This document shows, piece after piece, positions 62,933 to 64,000 of a DNA stretch of 64,000 nucleotides. The translations under genes were made by a program, and so were the position numbers. The stretch comes from JAUWCL01 sp964599375 (GTDB taxonomy: Bacteria > Krumholzibacteriota > Krumholzibacteriia > Krumholzibacteriales > Krumholzibacteriaceae). Each line of letters starts with the position of its first letter. Position 1 is the first letter of the stretch. The stretch spans positions 124,001-188,000 of the forward strand of contig CAZREW010000004.1 of NCBI GenBank assembly GCA_964599375.1. The letters run 5' to 3'. The notes under the pieces are model-generated. The model was not told the DNA's origin and ran no database searches. It saw only the letters and a list, made by a program, of their open reading frames with translations.

Positions 62933-63240
62933 GCGGTGATGATAATGATAAAGGATGGGAGAGCCTCGAGCGTGAGCTGTTCGAGTCGGCCGGCCGCGAG
63001 CTGGATCGCGCCAGGGCGCACGGGATAAGAATAGAGGCTGATGAGATCGTGTCGATGATACTCCGGCCCGATATGCCGCGGGTCGACGTGGAGATAGCGA
63101 TCAGGTCGCTGCGCTCCCGCGTGCTGGAGGAATTCCCGGAAAAAGGCGAGCTGTTCGACGCCGTCTATCTGGGAAGGTTCAGAAGGATCTGGGAGCAGTT
63201 CAGGCGCAAGGGGGAGGTCCTGCTCGAGGGCGGGACCTAG
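62929..63240 (+). CDS. Hypothetical cytoplasmic protein
   Basis: This 103-residue, mostly helical, charged protein has no family I recognise. It reads as helices with ESLERELFESAGRELDRAR, then VDVEIAIRSLRSRVLEEFP and FDAVYLGRFRRIWEQFRRKGE. It is translationally coupled to the CBM9-like lipoprotein and overlaps the convergent ferritin-like gene by four bases. Confidence 0.6.
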   Translation: MSGDDNDKGWESLERELFESAGRELDRARAHGIRIEADEIVSMILRPDMPRVDVEIAIRSLRSRVLEEFPEKGELFDAVYLGRFRRIWEQFRRKGEVLLEGGT

Positions 63241-63710
63241 TCTTCCCTCATGAAATTGTCGTCGTAGATCTTCTCGAGCTTGAGCTTGTGCTTCTTTTCC
63301 TCGTCGGCCAGGGCATCGAACACCAGGCATAGCTCTTCCTCGACGCAGAACGCCGTGAGATGCTCATATAGGGCGATCGCGGCCACCTCACGGTCGATCG
63401 CGACAAGCAGCGCGTCCTGGTAGGACATCGAATCCGTCATCTGCGGCTTGACGTACCTGTCGGCCAGCTTGAGGTCCTCGACGTCGTGGCGGGCCTTAAG
63501 CTCCTTCTTTCCGGCGCGGACATCCTCGATCAGCTTCTTGTGCCTGAGCTCCTCGGCGGCGAATTCCCTGAATACAGCGGCTATCACCTCGTTGCCTGTT
63601 TTCCCGGCCCATTCCGTATAGAACCGGTATGAGGCTTCTTCCATCGAGATGGCGAACTCGAGTGTCTCTTTTATCGTGGAGAATGTCCTGAAACTTTCCT
63701 TGCCGTGCAT
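63237..63710 (-). CDS. Ferritin-like/rubrerythrin-type diiron protein
   Basis: This 157-residue four-helix protein has the two halves expected of rubrerythrin-like proteins: EEASYRFYTEWAGK with EFAAEELRHKKLIED, and DREVAAIALYEHL with DALADEEKKHKLKLEK. These give Glu and ExxH iron ligands. No C-terminal rubredoxin domain follows. It would reduce peroxide or store iron. ATG 63710 overlaps the stop of the oxidoreductase upstream (TGATG), which may supply its electrons. Confidence 0.8.
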   Translation of the reverse strand: MHGKESFRTFSTIKETLEFAISMEEASYRFYTEWAGKTGNEVIAAVFREFAAEELRHKKLIEDVRAGKKELKARHDVEDLKLADRYVKPQMTDSMSYQDALLVAIDREVAAIALYEHLTAFCVEEELCLVFDALADEEKKHKLKLEKIYDDNFMRED

Positions 63711-64000
63711 CAGCCATCCCTCCCTAGATATTCGTTTATGAACCAGGCGGCCTTTTTGCCCGAGGCTATGGCGCGGATCGCGTCGTCGGGCCCGGTCTCG
63801 CAGTCTCCGCCCGCGAAGACGCCCTCTGTGTCGGTCACGAGCGTGTCGCCGTCGACGTGGAATGTATTCCAGCGGGTGACTTTTACGCCGGTCGCCGTGG
63901 CGAACGAGCCCTCGACCTGCTGGCCTACGGCCATGACGCATGTGTCGACCGTCACAGTGAACTCCGATCCATCTATCGGGACAGGCCTGCGCCTGCCGCT
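63710..64000 (-). CDS. GltD-like FAD/NAD(P) oxidoreductase, C-terminal part
   Basis: The gene runs off the right edge, so only the last 96 residues are present. They begin SGRRRPVPIDGSEFTVTVDT and continue with CVMAVGQ, TDTEGVFAGGDCETGPDDAIRAIASGKKAA and a final helix. This is the closing FAD-binding part of glutamate-synthase small-subunit or NfnB-like oxidoreductases. The full domain plan cannot be judged. Confidence 0.8.
   Translation of the reverse strand, partial: SGRRRPVPIDGSEFTVTVDTCVMAVGQQVEGSFATATGVKVTRWNTFHVDGDTLVTDTEGVFAGGDCETGPDDAIRAIASGKKAAWFINEYLGRDG

Overview
The window is about 60 percent G+C, gene-dense DNA from a free-living diderm (Gram-negative) bacterium. Evidence for two membranes: an RND/MFP/TolC-type efflux set, a lipid A-type acyltransferase, several lipoprotein signals and at least three outer-membrane beta-barrel proteins. 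A giant secreted protein ends in a YPNPFNP-type C-terminal sorting domain, DUF5916 and PorV-like barrels are present, and there is a single-fold bacterial histone. This style suggests an uncultivated FCB-related lineage (Krumholzibacteriota, Eisenbacteria or Latescibacteria type). That placement is inference. I saw no rRNA, tRNA, CRISPR array, insertion sequence or phage genes.

Layout. 65-2112: ADP-forming acyl-CoA synthetase as two subunits. 2213-2389: a 58-residue histone-fold protein followed by a strong terminator. 2447-10851 (minus): a regulatory and envelope locus that reads, in transcription order, RsbW-like kinase, STAS antagonist, ECF sigma, membrane anti-sigma, a membrane-anchored protein made of about 45 twelve-residue repeats, a zinc-peptidase/beta-propeller/barrel protein and a PrsW-like protease. 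10981-14131: exported nitroreductase, ATP-grasp protein and sugar-binding lipoprotein. 14136-22099 (minus): RND efflux operon headed by its own ECF sigma/anti-sigma and two Spy/CpxP-like periplasmic proteins. 22255-25173: MalF/MalG-type permeases and an MFS transporter. 25303-30222: giant beta-helix/cysteine-peptidase-like/sorting-domain protein. 30328-35004: B12-radical SAM protein, alternative oxidase, two pilin-like proteins, Ada. 35385-37626 (minus): two glycosyltransferases. 37722-41137 (minus): two thiolase-fold proteins lacking the usual cysteine and two DUF35 proteins. 41928-44568: FrhB-like and pyruvyl-transferase pair. 44569-49575 (minus): DUF5916 barrel, cupin, TPR protein, PD-(D/E)XK-like protein. 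49772-53173: divergent sugar ABC ATPase and lipoprotein debranching enzyme. 53338-53494: a noncoding stretch of interlocked inverted repeats. 53576-64000: MnmA, PorV-like barrel, BlaI-like repressor with a truncated partner, DprA, DUF362 ferredoxin, acyltransferase, DUF3467 protein, repeat lipoprotein, CBM9-like lipoprotein, ferritin-like protein and the end of a GltD-like oxidoreductase.

How the parts fit. The sugar ABC importer is scattered: binding protein at 12.9 kb, permeases at 22.3 kb, ATPase at 49.8 kb beside a debranching enzyme, which points to alpha-glucan use. Two independent ECF sigma systems each head an envelope operon. The strongest candidate for an undescribed system is the 2.4-10.9 kb locus. 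There a PrsW-like protease, an anti-sigma factor and a dodecapeptide-repeat membrane protein lie together, and the last two share a TIGAV motif just outside their membrane segment.
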